Of a stretch of 64,000 nt of DNA, positions 22,579 through 35,069 are shown in pieces (within the stretch, counting starts at the first letter, position 1; each line of letters starts with the position of its first letter). Both the position numbers and the translations under genes were made by a program. This DNA comes from Dactylis glomerata (lineage: Eukaryota > Streptophyta > Magnoliopsida > Poales > Poaceae). The stretch is from contig QXEO01000211.1 of NCBI GenBank assembly GCA_007115705.1, positions 2,417,599 to 2,481,598 of the forward strand. The letters run 5' to 3'. A model generated the notes under the pieces. That model was given only the letters and a program-made list of their open reading frames with translations. It did no database searches and had not been told where the DNA came from.

Positions 22579-23169
22579 TTGTTCCCTAAGTATGCTTTGG
22601 AGTACCTCTCAGTAGGTAGTGGTTCTATTATTGGGAAAGGTAACATTGAGGAGTTCTTTAATCATATTAGTATGCATAAAGATGTTGAGGATAGATCTTT
22701 AGCCGAATTTGCTCCTAGTTATGAAGTTGCATCTGCTTATTTAGTTCACATGTTGGAGGCTAGGTTTGTTAACCTTAATCCTTTTATGCAACACATGTTT
22801 CTTAAACTTCAAGATATCGAAGACTCTGAAAAGAAATATTTTATCTTGGAGACCTTGCGTAGAAAATTTAGAGATGTTTCTATTGAAGCTAGGAAAGTTT
22901 TTGAGTATTTTAATATGCTTGGCTCGCCTGTTAATGTTGTTGGTACAAACAATGAAGAAACCGAAGTACCAATACCTAGCAAACTCTTGGGATTGCATGA
23001 AGCTTTGGAAAATAATTTTGATTGGATCTGTCCTAAAAATCTTTTTAGTGAATTGAGTGAACCAAAGCGTGATCACAAGGGGTCTTCAAAAACTTATGTG
23101 GATGCAATACAATGTCTTATTGAAAAGACTTCTGCAATGAATCTTAATGCTTCTTTCGATAATACTTGA
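22579..23169 (+). CDS. N2 gag-position ORF, 196 codons, unrecognised
   Basis: The open frame starts at a TTG; the true start may lie elsewhere or be lost. It is mainly charged and helical (EEFFNHISMHKDVEDRS, EKKYFILETLRRKFRDVS). It ends LNASFDNT, a tail shared with the gag-derived ORF of P (ending LNASF at 54663). The non-coding sequence after both stops also matches (a LKGVKEK-coding block). From position and the shared tail, I infer that it descends from the gag or packaging protein of this family. No protease or pol follows. Confidence 0.55.
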   Translation: MFPKYALEYLSVGSGSIIGKGNIEEFFNHISMHKDVEDRSLAEFAPSYEVASAYLVHMLEARFVNLNPFMQHMFLKLQDIEDSEKKYFILETLRRKFRDVSIEARKVFEYFNMLGSPVNVVGTNNEETEVPIPSKLLGLHEALENNFDWICPKNLFSELSEPKRDHKGSSKTYVDAIQCLIEKTSAMNLNASFDNT

Positions 23170-25735
23170 TTTCCACCTTTCTGCGCCTAGCTCAAAGGCG
23201 TTAAAGAAAAGCACTCTTGGGAGATAACCCATTATTTTACTTTCAGTTCTTTTTATTTTATTTGAGTATTGGAAGTTATTACTACTGTAAGTCTGTAATG
23301 ACCTCTCCTTATCATTTTTATTTCGTTGTTGTGCCAAGAGAAACCTCTAATTTGAGTGAGGTAAGATTTGGGGAAGTTGCTGTCCTGAAACAGATTTTGA
23401 TGCTGCACCGTAAAAAATCGTGAAAATTCTCAGAATATCCTTTTGACCTGCGATTTCTTGTACATATGCCCCAGGTTATTTCCAAACTTTCATTAGTTTT
23501 ACACTTTTTGATTTGAGCAACATAAAACCCTCGAAAAAATAGACCTTTGTCAGCTGTTCTGTTTTGACAGATTTCTGCCACTATTTGTGTTTGCCTCTCG
23601 ATCGCTTTCTTTTTGAGTTCTCTTGATCACGGAACTTTTGGGGAAGTTGCTACAGTAGTATATGCTTTATATGTGGTGTTTTGAGTTAAAATCTGAACCA
23701 AAAAGGGTTGATTCATTATTATGCTTACACTAATGTTGCTAATAGAATTGTGTTGAGTTTTGTATGAAGGAAGTTTTCAAGTGTAGGGATTGGAGAATGA
23801 TGAGATGAGGTGAAGAATGGACAAAAGCTCAAGATTGGGGATGCCCACACACCCCAAGAAATATCCAAGAGGTACAAGTGTCAAATCTTGGGGATGCCCC
23901 AAGGCACCCCTTCTTCATCGGCAAAAATCAGGTCACCTTTCAACACACTATATTTTTATTGCTTCATGCACTATGCATTTTTCTTGGAGCATATTTACCT
24001 TTTGTTTTCAGTTTTGTTTTGTTTTGTTTGCTGCAATAAATGGTTGGACCCCAACAAATTTCTTTTGGAGAAGATTTACTCATTTTTCATTTGCCAAGAA
24101 CACTCCGTTTTTCACTCTTATCGTTCAACGAGTGTTCTCTTTTTCCAGAACTGCGTTTAGCTTTCATTTTTTGCCTTGATTTTTGTTCAGATCTTGTTTT
24201 ATCTTTGCATCAAGGTTTATTTTGACCTCTGGTCCATGTTGGTATTCATCAAAAGAGTTGTCTCAAAAAGGTTCGAATGGTGTTGGAAAAGAGAAAAAGT
24301 TTCATGCAAAAAAAGTGGTACAAAAAGGAGCTTGTTTAGACTGCGGCTTAGGCTTTTGCATGTCATGCTTGATGTCGTTTTGATAGTATGCTTAGTGATT
24401 TTTTCTGTAGCATGACTTGTCTCAAATGACTGAGATTGCTTAATGAGCCTTTGAAAAAATCATGCGTTGTTTATTATTATTTGGAAGCATTAATTTGGTT
24501 TCCTCCTTGATGCTTTAATTGGGTTGACTTGGCGCATGCTTACACATGTTGACTACAAAATAAGTCGCCTATAGCCTCTATGATCAATTGGATTTTGACT
24601 TGTGATACCACTTTATGCTTCTCTTAATAATGTTTTGTCACTTTGCATGATTATGGCCGTTATTGCTCTCTTAGTTGGTTGCTCCCAGTCTTTTGCTAGC
24701 CCTCATTTTGTACTGAGTATGAGCTCTACTCGTGCATCCAACTCCCAAAAACCAAGTTATTCCAAGTGTCCACTATAAATTCCTATGCATGGTATTTGCA
24801 AGCCATTCCAAGTAAATTTTCATGTGCTACCTTTCAAAAAAACCTTCAAAATACTTCTCATTTTGTGACACTGTTTTCAGCTCATGGGGCGTAGTGGTCG
24901 GATTTGCTATCTTCCATATTGTTTCATTCCAAAAAGAAAAAAAAGAAAAAAGAAAAGAAAAGAAAAGAAAAAAGCACTCCTCCATGGTATGTGAATGTTG
25001 GTGGGCATCCGATGGAATCGGTTAACCATGGTTTGTGAAAGGAAAAAGGTGGGGAGGAGTGCCAATCTCTCTCTCAAAAACTTGCTCATTTTTGTATGGA
25101 AGATAGTAAGAACCCCATTATCAGTCGTTGACAAAGACAACCACCTCTCAAAACCAAATTTTTATCTCTCTGTTTTACAAATAAAAAGCTCTAGCACATG
25201 TTTAATCACTGCTTCCCTCTGCGAAGGGCCTTTCTTTTACTTTTATGTTGAGTCTTCACCTTCTACCTTTATGCACCGTCTAAGAGAGCATAGTTGTCGT
25301 TCTGAGTTTAATGTGCATTGTCGCAAAGTTATCATTGATTGATTCATGATTATGGTTTTACTTTTTCTTAAATTATTTGTATCTAGTCGCCCTCTTAAAC
25401 TTGAAGGTGTCCTATGCATTTATGTTTTGCTATTCCATGAAGGACAAGCTGAAAACATTTTCTATGTTTTCCATATGGTTGAAACACACACGTGACTTTC
25501 ATTGTTTCATTTTTCATGATCTTTTGTTTGTGTTCTTTTTCTTGTTAGAACATGGTTGCTAAGTTTCTTCTATCAAGATTATATCTTTCATGCCCATGTT
25601 TTAAGTTCTTTGATCTCGGTACTCAATGTTTTACATAGATGATCAAGATTGTGAAGGTGCATGTCACCTCAAAAATTATTCTTTTGTTATCACTTACCTA
25701 CTCGAGGACGAGCAGGAGTTAAGCTTGGGGATGCT
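23170..25735 (+). other. N2 internal non-coding region
   Basis: About 2.6 kb without a real gene. It holds a purine tract at 24930-24973 and the terminal ACTCGAGGACGAGCAGGAG tract right before the 3' LTR. The same blocks, in the same order, recur in M, O and P. Confidence 0.75.
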
Positions 25736-27369
25736 TAATACGTCTCAAACGTATCTATAATTTTTTATGCTCCATGCTTGTTTTTATACCATTTGCTTTA
25801 TGTTTTGTTACACTTCGTTGCGTTTTTATGCATTTTCTGGAACTAACCTATTAATGAGATGCCACAGTGCCAGTTCCCTATTTTCTGCTATTTTTGTGTT
25901 TCAGAAAAGTTACACCGGAAATATTCTCGGAATTGGACAAAACGAAAGCCGAACCTCCGAAAATTTACTGAAGCTTCCAGAAGACCGAAGAGGAGACGGA
26001 GGGGGGCCACAGGCCAGCCACACCCTAGGGTGGCGCGGCCAGCCCCTGGCCCGCGCCCCCTAGTGGTGAGGCCGCCTGGCCCACCTCCTGACGCCGCCCT
26101 TCCGCCTATATATTTCTCCCAACGGGAAAAACCTAAAGACCCGATCAATTTTCCAGAAACACATCGCGATCAGCCGCCATCGTCGACCGAAGATCGGGAG
26201 GGTCCAGAAGCTCTTCCCGGCACCCTGCCAGAGAGGGGAATCACCACCGAAGGTCTTCTTCATCGCCATGCTTGCCTCCGGCGCGATGAGTGAGTAGTCT
26301 ACCTTGGACTATGGGTCCATAGCAATAGCTAGATGGTTGTCCTCTCCACCATGTGCTTCATGTTTAGATCTTGTGAGCTGCCCTACATGATCAAGATTAT
26401 GTTTATGTAATTCTACACGTTATGTTTGTTGGGATCCGATGAATATTGGTGTTATGATTAAGTTGATGTTCTGAATTTTATCTGATGTTATCTCTATGTT
26501 TTTGATGATCTTGCATGCTCTCCGTTGTTAGTAGCTATCTTGGCCAAGTAGATACCAGTGACTCCAAGAGGGGGTATTTATGCTCGATAGTTGGGTTCAT
26601 GCCTCTATTTAATCTGGGGGAGTGACATAAACCTCTAAGGTTGTAGATGTGCTATTGCCACTAGGGAGAAAACAACATTCTTCTGTCTAAGGACATTCGC
26701 TTTGTTTACATTACACACTTTGCTTAATGCAGTTATCTGTTGTTCGCAACTTAATACTCAAGGGGTCCTCGGATGATTCCCCGTGAGTGGATTATTAGGC
26801 ATAGATGCAGTTGGATGGCGGTCTATGTATCTTGTTGTAATGCCTAGAGTAAATCTCATAGTGATCCTCTTTACATATGCACGTTATCTTTATTCTATCA
26901 ATTGCCTAACTGTAATTTGTTTACCCAGCATGTCGTTATTTATCTTATGGAGAGACACCACTAGTGAACTGTGGATCCCGGTCCAATTTCCTTTATATTG
27001 CTATTACCGTTTACTTTTACTCGCATTGTTTACTTTCTCGCATATTACTATTGCTTTCCACTCGATACGCTCATTCCTTTGTTTACAGCAAACCGGTGAG
27101 ATTGACAACCTCATCATAAGTTGGGAGCAAAGTATTTGTTTGTGTTGTGTGTAGGTTTCATGTTGCTGCTGGTGCAAAGCAAAGCACTGGACGAGGTGCC
27201 CTATAAATTGTCTAGAGCTGTCGCGAAGCTAGCAGGCATCACCTTCTGAAGTTTGGCTTTTTCCTACTTGTTCGATAAACCTTGGTTTCTTACTGAGGGA
27301 AGACTTGCTACTGTGCTCATCATACCTTCCTCTCGGGGTTCCCAACTGGGTGGTTATCTACCCGCATCA
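25736..27369 (+). repeat. N2 3' LTR
   Basis: 1634 bp. Its first bases are TAATACGTCT, where the 5' copy has TGATAC. A TATATAT box lies at 26107-26113. Confidence 0.92.
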
Positions 27370-27374
27370 ATGGA

Positions 27375-29670
27375 CAAAAGCTCAATATCGGGGATGCCCA
27401 TGTCACCCAAGAAATATCCAAAAAGTACAAGCGTCAAAGCTTGGGGATGCCCAAGGCACCACCATCTTCATCAACAAAATATCAGGTCATCTTTCAAGAC
27501 ACTATATTTTTATTGCTTCATATGCTATGTGTTGTTCTTGGAGCATCTTTATTTTTGTTTTTAGTTTTCTTTTGTTTTGTTTGCTATAGTATATTGTTGG
27601 ATCCCAGCATGTTTGTTTTGGAGAGAGACATGCTCCGTTTTCATTGCTCAGAACACTCTAGTTTTCACTCTTATTGTTCTGTGAGTGTTCTCTTTTGCTA
27701 GTACTGCGTTTAGCTTTTGTTTTCACTCTTTATTTTGTTCAGAACTTGTTAGTTCTTTTTTCAGTTAGGTGTGTTTAGCCCTCTGGTCTTTATTGATTTT
27801 TTTTATCTTTGAGATTTTTTCAAATAAGTTGGTTGGTGTTGGAGAAGAGTAAAATATTTTATGCTTATAGTGGTGCAAAAGGAAGCTTGTTTAGACTGTG
27901 GCTTAGACTTTAGCATGTCATGCTAGATATTATTTTGACTATCAGATTAGTAGTTATTGTTGTAGCATGACTTGTCTCAAATGATTGAGAGTGCTTAATG
28001 TGCCATTGAAAGAATCATGTGTTGTTTTTATCATACAAAAGCATAATATTGTGGTATTCTCCTTTGATGCTTTATTTGGGTTGACTTGGCGCATGCTTAC
28101 ACCATGTTATGACTATGAACCAGTCGCCTCAAGCCTCTATGATCATTTAGTTTTTGACTTGTAATATCACTTTATGCTTTGATTAATAATGTTTTGTCGC
28201 TATGCATGATTATGGCCGTTATTGCTCTCTTAGTTCGTCGCTCCCAGTCTCTTGCTAGCCTTCACCTGTACTGAGTATGAGCTCTACTCATGCATCCAAC
28301 TCCCAAAAAACCAAAGTTTGCCAATGTGTCCACCATATCTACCTATTAGCATTATTGCTATTCCAAGTATATTCATCATGCTTTTATCTATCTTCCAAAT
28401 TAATTTTTTTTGTTATGAGAAAATTAGTTAGTAAAGCTCTCACGAACTTGATGGCACATTTCCTTTCTTGCACTTAATAAACTTGACCATTGTGATTATC
28501 TTATGAAGTTTATATGCTTGCAAATTGTGGGTTGAGAGTTAGCACAACCATGCTTTCATGGGGCACGTTTTCAACATTGCACTTATTCCTATTTAGTTGA
28601 TATCATGATATTTTGTTTATGGATGCCTAGCGGTGTGAATAAGTTGGGAACTTGTAATCTCATAGTGTTTGTATATGTGTTAGAGAAACGCATGGGCCGC
28701 TAATCTAAACCATGCATCATTCATGGTGGAAATGTACAACATAACCATAGTGGAAATTCGACGACGCATCTCATAATAAAAAGCTATACCCAATGGTAAA
28801 TAAAAAGAGAGGTCAAGGTGTTCATTGTCTGTTTTTCTTGTCATTTTGATATGGGAAAGCTTCCATATCATCGGGCAGGAGGTACCCCGTTGGCGTTCTC
28901 GATGATACATGTATGCTTATAATGACAAGAACTTATTTGGGACCTAAGTAGAGTAGCATGAGATTTAGGTACTCGTATTCAAGGGACATGAGATTTTCAA
29001 CTTATGGTTTCTCAAGCATATATCTCATATTTGCACTCACATTAACTTTAAGCATTCAAGATTCTTATGATAGGGGCAATGAGACCTGAAAGCTAACGAG
29101 TACCATAATTTTTGGAAGCTTTATAAAACTTGTTAATCACTACTTCCCTCTGCGAAGGGCCTTTCTTTTTTACTTTTATGTTGAGTCTTCGTCTTCTATC
29201 CTTAAGCACCAATTAAGAGAGCATAGTTGTCATTGTGAGTATAATGTGCATAGTACCAAAATTTATTATTGATTGATTCATGATTATGGTATTGCTTGTT
29301 CTCAAGTATTTGTATCTAGTCACCCTTTGAACTTTGAAGGTGTCCTATGCATTTATGTTTTGCTATTCCATGAAGGACAAGATGAATACCACTTTGCTAT
29401 GTTTTCTCTATGCTCAAAACAAACAAATAACTTTCAATGCACTATTATTAATGATCTTTTGTTTGTGTTACATTTCATGTTGTAACATGGTTTCTAAGTT
29501 CTATTATTAGAATTATATCTTTTATGCCCATGTTTAGAGTACTTTGATCTCAGCTTCCAATGCTTTTACAATAACTTGATCAAGATTGTGTTGGCTACAT
29601 GTCACCTCAAAAATTATTTTTGTTATCACTTACCTACTCGAGGACGAGCAGGAGTTAAGCTTGGGGATGC
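27375..29670 (+). other. O internal region after N2, non-coding
   Basis: Continues O from CAAAAGCTC. No coding region. It shares blocks with E1 (28530-28900) and with M, N2 and P, and ends with the conserved tract before the 3' LTR. Confidence 0.75.
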
Positions 29671-31114
29671 TGATACGTTGCAAACGTATCTATAATTTTT
29701 GATGCTCCATGCGTGTTTTACACCAATTGCTATATGTTTTGTTTACAATTTGTGGCATTTTTATGCATTTTATAGAACTAACCTATTAACAAGATGCCAC
29801 AGTGCCAGTTCTTGTTTTCTGCGGTTTTTGTATTTCAGAAAAGTTGTACAGAAAATATTCTCAGAATTGGATGAAACAAAAGCCAAACCTCCTATTTTTC
29901 CTGACACGAAGACGGAGCCCAAAGCAGAGAAGGAGGAGGGCACTAAGGCAGTGACACCATAGGGTGGCGTGCCGCTGGCCGCGCCACCGTATGGTGTTGG
30001 CCCCTTGGGTGCCCTCTGACATCGCCCTTCCACCTATAAATTGCCTCCGACGCAAAAACCCTAAATCAATTGGCCTCCATCCACGAAAAGTTCCGTAGTG
30101 CCGCCGCCATCGAAGACCAATTTCGGGGGACAGAAGTCTCTATTCTAGCACCCTGCTGGGACGGGGAATTGCCCCCGGAGCCATCTCCATTGACTCCACC
30201 GCCATCTTCATCACCGTTGCTGACTCCCATTATGAGAAGGGAGTAGTTCTCCCCCGAGGCTGAGGGTTCTACCGGTAGCTATGTGGTTTATCTCTCTCTC
30301 CCATGGTGTGATCTTTATGTGATCATGAGCTTTGTAATCTAGTTGAATAAGTAGATGTTACTCTTCATCTGTTATGCTACTCAAGTGCTTTTGTTAATGT
30401 GATCTCCGGAGAGACCTTGTCCCACGATGTGAAGGTGACAGTGTGCACATTGTGTGTGGCTCTTAGGCTAAGGATTACAGTAATACTTATCATGAGTTAT
30501 ATTTTGAGTTGGATGTCTCTATGAAATTGTGGTGTTTGTCTGGAACCATCTAGTGCGCTTAAGGTGACAGTATGTGGTTATCTAGATTGGGAATGCGAAC
30601 TTTAAGGAGTGCTTTTACAGCCCTACGCATTGAATTGGTGTTCGTTATCCAACCGGAGAGTAGTTCAGGGTAGCATAGTAAAGAAAAGATATTTATGTGT
30701 TCAATTATGATATCATTGTTTAGAGTGTCCACTAGTGAAAGTATGATCCCTATGCCTTTTTTCTAAGCATTGAAACACCGTTTACAACCAGTTCTGCTAC
30801 GTGTTTGCTTGATGCCATTTTTATTTCAGATTGCAATTACCACTTATAATCATCCATATTACTTGTATTTCACTATCTCTTTGCCGAACTAGTTCACCTA
30901 TACACTTGACAAGTGTATTGGGTGTGTTGGGGACACAAGAGACTTCTTGTATCTTAATTGCAGGGTTGCTTGAGAGGGATATCTTTAACCTCTTCCTCCC
31001 TGAGTTTGATAAACCTTGGGTGATTCACTTAAGGTAAACTTGCTGCTGTTCTACAAACCTCTGCACTTGGAGGCCCAACACTGTCTACAAGAATAGAAGC
31101 ATGCGCAGACATCA
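29671..31114 (+). repeat. O 3' LTR
   Basis: 1444 bp, TGATACGTTG to GCAGACATCA. It pairs with the split 5' LTR (12394-12838 plus 18214-19170). Confidence 0.9.
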
Positions 31115-31119
31115 GTGAG

Positions 31120-32116
31120 TCGAAATTTCACCAGATTGCCATCCGAGCCCCCTTGCTAGTTCTAACCTGACCCCTCCGAGACCCGCTTCCTATCTAACTC
31201 AGCCAATTCCATCTCCTCATCATCCTTGGCATCTTCAGTTAGAGGAGGATGACCTCTAGGAAGATCTATAGTCTCCACCTCATCCTCTGTATACATTTCG
31301 TAGCCTCGTCCATGTCCTCGACCAGCCCTACCACCGCGGCCAAAGCCACCATGGCCTCTACCTCGGCCTCTTGGTTTGGCTAGAAGCCATCGACCATATT
31401 TTCGGTCTTTGTCCTGATGATTTCTGTTGCCATGCTCCTTGTATGAGTGACCCATCAATCCACACACCTCGCACCAAAAAGAAATCTTTTCATACCATAC
31501 CCAGAAAATCTCCCTTCTTCCACCTCTAGACATAGATACAACTTTCTTCAGAAGCTGATTCAGGTTAATCTTCACCCACACCCTACAGAAATTCCGAAAG
31601 AAATCCATAGAATCTAGTTCAACAGCGTCAAACTTCCCTATTCTCCGAGCCAAACGCTCAGCCATAGGACGACATGCTTCAAGTATATCATGGATTTGCG
31701 CCCACACCGTGATGGTATCAAGTTTCACCAAACTCGGTTTAAAAAACCATCGTACAGTTCAATCGAAACTAGGAAGTTTCGAAAGTTCCATGGTCCTCCC
31801 TCCATGACCTTCTCCCAGTCACCCAGGCAGAAGAATTGGATCACATACAGATTATTCTCGATCGCGCAGAACTTGGCATCCTGAGCTAATCCCCATGCTG
31901 ACCGCATGTTTGAGAAAAACCAGCTCTGGATGTATGTAGTTTCTATCTGTACTTTAGCCACCGCAAGCCCATGGTAGATCTTCTTGAGGCGGACCCTCCT
32001 CCTCAAAGATAACATCGTCGAGATCATCCTCCTCCAATCCCAACTCTTCCATAAGATCGGTCCACCAGTTCTTTCTCCTTATCCTTCTCCCCCAAACCCG
32101 AAGCCTTGTCCACCAT
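31120..32116 (-). pseudogene. L1-type LINE ORF1 (DUF4283 and zinc knuckle)
   Basis: The minus-strand start is ATG at 32116 (MVDKASGLGEKDKEKE), followed by at least two frame changes. A DUF4283 RNA-binding region is visible (FSNMRSAWGLAQDAKFCAI, GGPWNFRNFLVSIELYDGF). Then comes a region to WVKINLNQLLKKVVSMSRGG and a zinc knuckle, CEVCGLMGHSYKEHG, in which the last Cys of the usual CCHC is His. An RG-rich tail (RGRGRGHGGFGRGGRAGRG) follows. ORF1 proteins coat the LINE RNA. The frame is cut at 31119 by O and continues at 12388. It is dead because of frameshifts and stops. Confidence 0.85.
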
Positions 32117-32679
32117 AGTCACAAAACCCTAGATGGGTATGTGATCAAACATGGAAATTGAAACCCTAACTGATGAAAGCAGCAAAACTTCCAGTGCTGA
32201 GGCCGGGTAGCAAGACCAGCTCGCGCCTTGATCAGCCCAAGCACGAAGAAGAAAAGCTCCTTTCGATCAGGGAAGCAAATTGTGACTCGCCACTGAGATT
32301 GCCTCGATGGGAGAAGAAAAATCTACGAGAAGCTATTGTTACAAATCTCTTTTTGTCGACAATTCCTGATCGATCAAGATGTAAGTCGTGCGCCTCTCAC
32401 GTGAGCGCACCACCTGGATCAGCTACCACATCTATCTCTAGGTTGTCGCTCCTTGGCCTTGGGCCTTGGGCCTGTAGGGCCACTACAAGGCACACACCTA
32501 AAGGGCCTCGCGACCACGGGACCATGCGCTGTCTTCCGACGCCGCCTAGGCTTTGGTCCTGATCAGATCCGCCAAAATCCAGCTCCTTTTTCTCTGACTA
32601 CTTTCACCGTTATAAATCAATCCATTGCGATTTCTTCCACCATTGAGACCTGCGCCTTAGCGATTGAAGAGGACATGAC
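32117..32679 (-). other. LINE 5' region and flank
   Basis: This stretch lies upstream of ORF1. It contains AAACCCTAG-type motifs on both sides of 32130-32165 and a moderately GC-rich stretch to about 32570, which may be the LINE 5' UTR. I see no gene. Confidence 0.35.
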
Positions 32680-33115
32680 CCATCGGGTCCTTACTTTTAG
32701 CATACCCGCTATCTGCCAAGGAAGAAGGCCACTCAAAGGATACATGAAGCTCACAAGGCCCACTTAAGGCATAGCCCATGAAGCCCCTATCTCGATGTAT
32801 ATCGCAAGAAACTCCTTGTAAACCCTAACTGGCTGCATATATAAAGCCACCAGGGGCACCCCTAGAGGGACATATTAGATTACACGCAAAATTAGATAGA
32901 CACAACTCTGCTTACGGCGGCTCCTTGTAAACACAACTATTATAATATACTAGATTGCTAGCACCATGTAGCAATCCTTCATCGAGGAGACGTGAACATG
33001 GGTAAACCTTTGTGTGCCCTCTGTTGTCATCCGACCATAGTCGAGTTTGCCAGATCCCTTCTCCCACAACTCGAAAGTCCTCAAACATGGACATTGTCGG
33101 GGTTAAACCTCGTCA
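32680..33115 (+). repeat. R: 5' LTR fragment of a gypsy relic
   Basis: The fragment ends CCTCGTCA at 33115 just before a primer-site-like sequence. A TATATAAA box lies near 32839-32846. The left end is not defined. This is the oldest layer of the right-hand nest. Confidence 0.45.
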
Positions 33116-33117
33116 AC

Positions 33118-33136
33118 TGGTGCCAACCATGGGGAC
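33118..33136 (+). other. R primer-site-like sequence
   Basis: Reads TGGTGCCAACCATGGGGAC, close to the G primer site TGGTGCCCACCGTGGGGC at 35044. This suggests a gypsy relic of the same lineage. Confidence 0.45.
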
Positions 33137-33636
33137 GATGGGATCTAGAACTATGGGCTCGCCGGCTTCCTCAACCTTCATCATCATCACATCCAGGCAA
33201 CGTCGATGGAACAATCTACTTCAATCTCGATCTCGCAAAGCTCACCAGCGACCGGCGCGTCTGACGCTTAATCATCGTGGTGGCATCCAAGCGCGTATGC
33301 AGCTTCATAGTCACGGTGGCGTCACCGCAAGTCAGCGAAGATCTCCATCCGCATGGGGGGTGCATCCTAGGTCCTAACCTCACACGCATGAGTTTGCTTC
33401 GTGAGATCGGATCTAAAACGATTGTTGTGGGAGGCATTTCTTCCAAAACCGCTCAGGGTCCACCAAACCGCGATTGTCGACAAGTGTGGAGGCCAGCATG
33501 AATTCATGTTGTACACTGCTATCTCGTGTCAGCGATTGTAGTCCAATAATGAAAAAGATATCCGTCGGCCATCAGAAACGACCATACGGCTGCGCACGAG
33601 CTGTACCTTTACATCAATTAAAGCACAACAGTAAGC
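33137..33636 (+). other. R leader, no gene recognised
   Basis: Degenerate sequence between the R primer site and the CACTA insertion at 33637. Short ORFs on both strands have no recognisable domain. Confidence 0.35.
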
Positions 33637-33838
33637 CACTAGTAGAGATATGCTCATAGGGGTCATGTCGTTGGTGGCGGACTATTTTGGCACCACACTA
33701 CAATTACGAATAGCATCATGGAAAAACATGCCACGCTACCACTATTGACTGGTTGGTGGCGTGACAACACAACCCATCGCGCCACCACAATGTGGGCCCA
33801 AACTCGCGCGATAACCGTGGTGTGGCAGTGTTACTCCA

Positions 33839-34114
33839 TGATACGTCTCAAACGTATCTATAATTTTTGATGCTCCATGCTTGTTTATACACCATTTGCT
33901 TTGTGTTTTGTTACACTTCTTGGCATTTTTATGTATTTTCCAGAACTAACCTATTAACAAGATGCCACAGTGCCAGTTCCCTGTTTCTGTTGTTTTTGTG
34001 TTTCATAAAAGCTACACGGGAAATATTCTCAGAATTAGATGAAATAAAAGACAAAATTCCTATTTTTCCCGAAGCATCATGGAGTCCAAAGCAGAGACGG
34101 AGGGGAGCTAGAGG
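33839..34114 (+). repeat. P 5' LTR, first part
   Basis: 276 bp before the G insertion; it matches 57246-57515. Confidence 0.85.
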
Positions 34115-35041
34115 TGTCGGGGGGATGACCCCCGGTAGGGTCAAGAGACTAGAAATACATGAGGAGAGTGGTTGACTTTGTGTTGGTTGACCAAGATTGG
34201 GCCTGGCCGGAATATAGAAGTATCCGCCAGGCCGGCATATAAGCCGTATCCCGACCAGTGTTCAGATATATCGGCATAGCTGGAATACATGATAATGTAT
34301 GCCGGCATATACATAGATATGCCGGCCTAACCAAGTTGTTATATTATGCAGGAATAGGGGAGGCCAGATTACCTGACCTTGGGTCGTTGGTCCGGCATAT
34401 AGGTCTGGGATATGGCCAACGGCTATATCCGGGACACTAATGTCAACTATGGGGTCACATCCCTACAATCAAGGAGAGAAACATCCAAGCATGGAGAGTG
34501 ATCATGATGACAGGGTGCACAGTGGTGGTTTACCAACCATCACTGTACCAAGTACTGTCCTTGACATCACAGTGGAGAGGTCACAGTCCAGGAAGTACAT
34601 CATACAGGGATGGTGTGTCCCATCGAGAGTAATCAGGGGCAAAGTCAAGGGTCTCTGCCATCGTCAGCATGTCCTGTTTGGAGTGTAGTTGGTGTTACTT
34701 GGTCCATATGACCATTGTAACCCTGGCCACCCCTATATAAGGTGGCACAGGGAACCCTAGCAAAGGGTTGGTCACTCTCTACTCTCTTAGTTCATAGTTC
34801 ATCTTCCTCCTCTCACTGAGAGCTTGGAACCACCATTGTTGTGTACTCCATCGATCCATTTATATAGTCAGTAGTGCAGGAGTAGGGGTGTTATCTCCTT
34901 ACGAGAGCCCTGAACCTGGGTAGCTTGAGCATCTCTTTTTGTCGTGCTTCTTAGTGCGCTTCCCTCTCCTGAATCCTCCAGCATCTAGTTCGGCCCCCAT
35001 TTAAGCCATCCCATGGCATATGTTGTTTCACCACGACAACA
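34115..35041 (+). repeat. G 5' LTR
   Basis: 927 bp, TGTCGGGGGG to CCACGACAACA. TATATAA at 34734-34740 is the probable promoter. By eye it differs from the 3' LTR at about 17 of the first ~345 positions, mostly transitions. Confidence 0.93.
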
Positions 35042-35043
35042 TT

Positions 35044-35061
35044 TGGTGCCCACCGTGGGGC
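35044..35061 (+). other. G primer binding site
   Basis: TGGTGCCCACCGTGGGGC, two bases after the LTR, in the standard position and with the standard TGG start. I did not assign the tRNA. Confidence 0.7.
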
Positions 35062-35069
35062 AGATCGAT

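Larger units (their letters stand above)
20763..27369 (+). mobile_element. N2: complete non-autonomous LTR retrotransposon
   Basis: A 6607-bp element nested in O. The ends TGATACATCT and ACCCGCATCA are flanked by the exact duplication ATGGA (20758-20762 and 27370-27374). The two LTRs have the same length, 1634 bp. It has a tRNA-Asp primer site, a short gag-position ORF and long non-coding internal sequence; no pol is present. Confidence 0.92.
12394..31114 (+). mobile_element. O: non-autonomous LTR retrotransposon inserted in the LINE
   Basis: The ends are TGATACATTG at 12394 and GCAGACATCA at 31114, flanked by the exact duplication GTGAG (12389-12393 and 31115-31119). Without its two nested guests, M and N2, it is about 6.7 kb. 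It has LTRs, a tRNA-Asp primer site and one unknown ORF but no pol. The LTR (TGATACGTTGCAAACG start, GTTGGGGACACAAGAGAC near the end) is typical of Triticeae gypsy families of the Sabrina/WHAM kind; the exact family name is unverified. Confidence 0.9.

Noticed and set aside
22741..23337. Minus-strand ORFs opposite the N2 gag-position ORF
   Set aside because: They are shorter, with no conserved partner in P; the plus-strand frame shares its C-terminus with P.
33696..33700. CACTACAATTACG as the left end of the CACTA element
   Set aside because: The 3-bp flank there (CCA) does not match the right flank. CACTAGTAGAG at 33637 fits the right terminus better and gives an exact AGC duplication.
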